Below, piece by piece: positions 62,796 through 64,000 of a stretch of DNA of 64,000 nucleotides (position 1 is the first letter of the stretch; each line of letters opens with the position of its first letter). The stretch spans positions 744,001-808,000 of the forward strand of contig NZ_AGIK01000001.1 of the NCBI RefSeq assembly GCF_000230675.1, in the 5' to 3' direction. Made by a program: the position numbers and the translations under genes. Below the pieces are notes generated by a model. The model saw only the letters and a program-made list of their open reading frames with translations. It had not been told where the DNA came from and did not search any database. This DNA comes from Synechococcus sp. WH 8016 (GTDB taxonomy: Bacteria > Cyanobacteriota > Cyanobacteriia > PCC-6307 > Cyanobiaceae).

Positions 62796-63181
62796 TTGAT
62801 TTAGCTGTTGTGATTGCCCACACGGCTGATCTCTGCCGCAAGCCTTATCAACATGCTGTTGTTCCGATTCACGCGGACGAAGATGCGTCAACGTCCAGCA
62901 TTGACGATCTCTTCGTTCGCATCGAAACCCGTGATGCATCCGGCTCTCGCATGGAGGCCATGGATCTAGAACTCGAGATCTATCGGAGCGGCAATGATGT
63001 GAATCTCATGCTCAGTTGGTGTGATCAAGCTGAGCGCCCCATGCTTTGGCAGGGACAACATCCCGTTTGGATGCATGGAGACAACGGCATGCGCTGCACG
63101 GCCCCAGCCGATGGCCAACCATTGGAAGCGATGGCACGCAGACTGAGGGCACAACTTGTCAATCAATCCCATGGGGATTGA
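62792..63181 (+). CDS. conserved hypothetical protein
   Basis: The 129-residue protein is soluble with an acidic and Trp-containing body (MLWQGQHPVWMHGD). It is coupled by overlap to the CIA30 gene, so the two probably work together. No family recognised. Confidence 0.65.
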   Translation: MIDLAVVIAHTADLCRKPYQHAVVPIHADEDASTSSIDDLFVRIETRDASGSRMEAMDLELEIYRSGNDVNLMLSWCDQAERPMLWQGQHPVWMHGDNGMRCTAPADGQPLEAMARRLRAQLVNQSHGD

Positions 63182-63208
63182 TGATGAATCCACCGCTCTA
63201 AAAGTGCC

Positions 63209-64000
63209 TTAATCAGGCTGATCGGTTACCGCACCTAGGCTCGAACTTGAAACAAGTCGAGCGTATTTGCCAAGAATTCCGGTCTTGTATTTGGGCGTGT
63301 GACCAGACCACATGCGACGGCGTTGGTCGAGTTCAGCGTCATCCACATTGAGTTGAAGAAGATTCTGATTGGCATCCACGGTGATGCTGTCCCCCTCCAT
63401 CACAAGACCGATGGCTCCGCCAACGGCCGCTTCTGGTGCCACGTGGCCAACAACCAAGCCATAGGTTCCACCGCTGAATCGGCCATCGGTGATCAAGGCC
63501 ACTTTGTCCCCTAATCCCTGCCCAACGATGGCAGCGGTTGGTGCCAACATTTCACGCATTCCAGGTCCTCCCACTGGACCTTCCTGGCGAATCACAATCA
63601 CATCACCTGGGTGAATGTGTTTCCCAATAATCGAGGACAAACAATCCTCTTCGCTTTCGAAAACGCGGGCAGGACCCGTTAAGACGGGTGTTTTAATCCC
63701 GCTAATTTTGGCGACAGCTCCTTCACTTGCCAAATTTCCCTTCAGGATCGCCAGGTGACCTTTTGCATAAAGAGGATTGCTCAAGGGCCTAATCACTTCT
63801 TGCCCTTCAGGAGGTGTTGAGGGGATATTTGCCAACAATTCCTCCAATGTTTTGCCTTCAATCGTGCGGCATTTCCCATGGAGAAGTCCCGCATCCAAGA
63901 GCAATTTCATCACCTGTGGAATACCGCCAGCCTGATGAAGATCCACGGTGACGAAACGACCGCTCGGTTTGAGGTCGCAAATCACAGGCACACGCTCTCT
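63209..64000 (-). CDS. ilvD: dihydroxy-acid dehydratase, C-terminal part (cut by window end)
   Basis: IlvD makes 2-keto acids in branched-chain amino acid synthesis. This part (264 or more residues) contains [61 protein letters not shown] and the final region. The iron-sulfur N-terminal cysteine lies outside the window to the right. Confidence 0.93.
   Translation of the reverse strand, partial: RERVPVICDLKPSGRFVTVDLHQAGGIPQVMKLLLDAGLLHGKCRTIEGKTLEELLANIPSTPPEGQEVIRPLSNPLYAKGHLAILKGNLASEGAVAKISGIKTPVLTGPARVFESEEDCLSSIIGKHIHPGDVIVIRQEGPVGGPGMREMLAPTAAIVGQGLGDKVALITDGRFSGGTYGLVVGHVAPEAAVGGAIGLVMEGDSITVDANQNLLQLNVDDAELDQRRRMWSGHTPKYKTGILGKYARLVSSSSLGAVTDQPD

Overview
The window is a piece of a marine Synechococcus-type cyanobacterial chromosome carrying a large mobile island on its left side. 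The core part (about 23.4-64 kb) holds a phycocyanobilin reductase (pcyA), devBCA-type exporter genes, ispG, hemA, glpX, rpe, glgC, gnd, pgl, mfd and ilvD, in the compact arrangement typical of marine picocyanobacteria. The left part (1 to about 23.3 kb) looks more AT-rich and phage/plasmid-like. It ends at a 3' fragment of a tRNA-Pro(GGG)-like gene (23263-23308), the usual scar of integration into a tRNA gene. The other island end and any integrase lie left of the window.

The island is the exciting part. It encodes a VirE/D5-type primase-helicase, a complete Type I-E CRISPR effector set (cas3, cas8e/cse1, cse2, cas7e, cas5e, cas6e) without cas1 or cas2, and a T7-gp5-like DNA polymerase split into exonuclease and polymerase genes that sit inside the cas operon between cas3 and cas8e. 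The CRISPR sequence is dispersed as five mini-arrays (26 repeats, 21 spacers) that fill the gaps between operon segments. Four start with the same 56-nt structured leader, and each ends in a repeat whose 3' handle is degenerate. Four arrays abut the start of the next coding gene. The fifth runs into a tRNA-Arg(UCU) gene followed by cas6e. Repeat stems covary, spacers are mostly 20-28 nt (range 7-33), and the only 32-nt spacer (10145-10176) matches the beginning of cas7e just downstream at 19 of its first 22 positions. I read this as a replicating element that carries a non-adapting I-E effector, with crRNA units built into its own operon, possibly for self-regulation and/or mRNA processing by Cas6e.

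Right of the cas operon (13.6-23.2 kb) the island carries glycine-zipper, membrane- or virion-like proteins, two of which share a C-terminal tail. It also has a 1926-residue giant protein and a 58-residue ribbon-helix-helix regulator. A recurring palindrome TGTCNGACA followed closely by a TAGAAT-like -10 box stands upstream of five transcription units and may be the regulator's operator.

The core region, left to right: small secreted/membrane proteins; a pentameric ligand-gated channel homologue coupled to an amide/urea-type binding protein; two M16 peptidase-like genes; pcyA-devB-devC-devA; a glycosyltransferase, rsmE and a DUF92/VTE6 homologue; an alternative sigma factor; a phosphonate/phosphite-type ABC transporter; an aspartate aminotransferase; a uracil-DNA glycosylase and ispG; ctpA; mfd; a pseudogene and small membrane proteins; then a carbon-metabolism cluster (rpe, glpX, hemA, glgC, gnd, pgl) and the 3' part of ilvD running off the right edge. 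Start codons were chosen by family N-termini and local overlaps. No database search was run.
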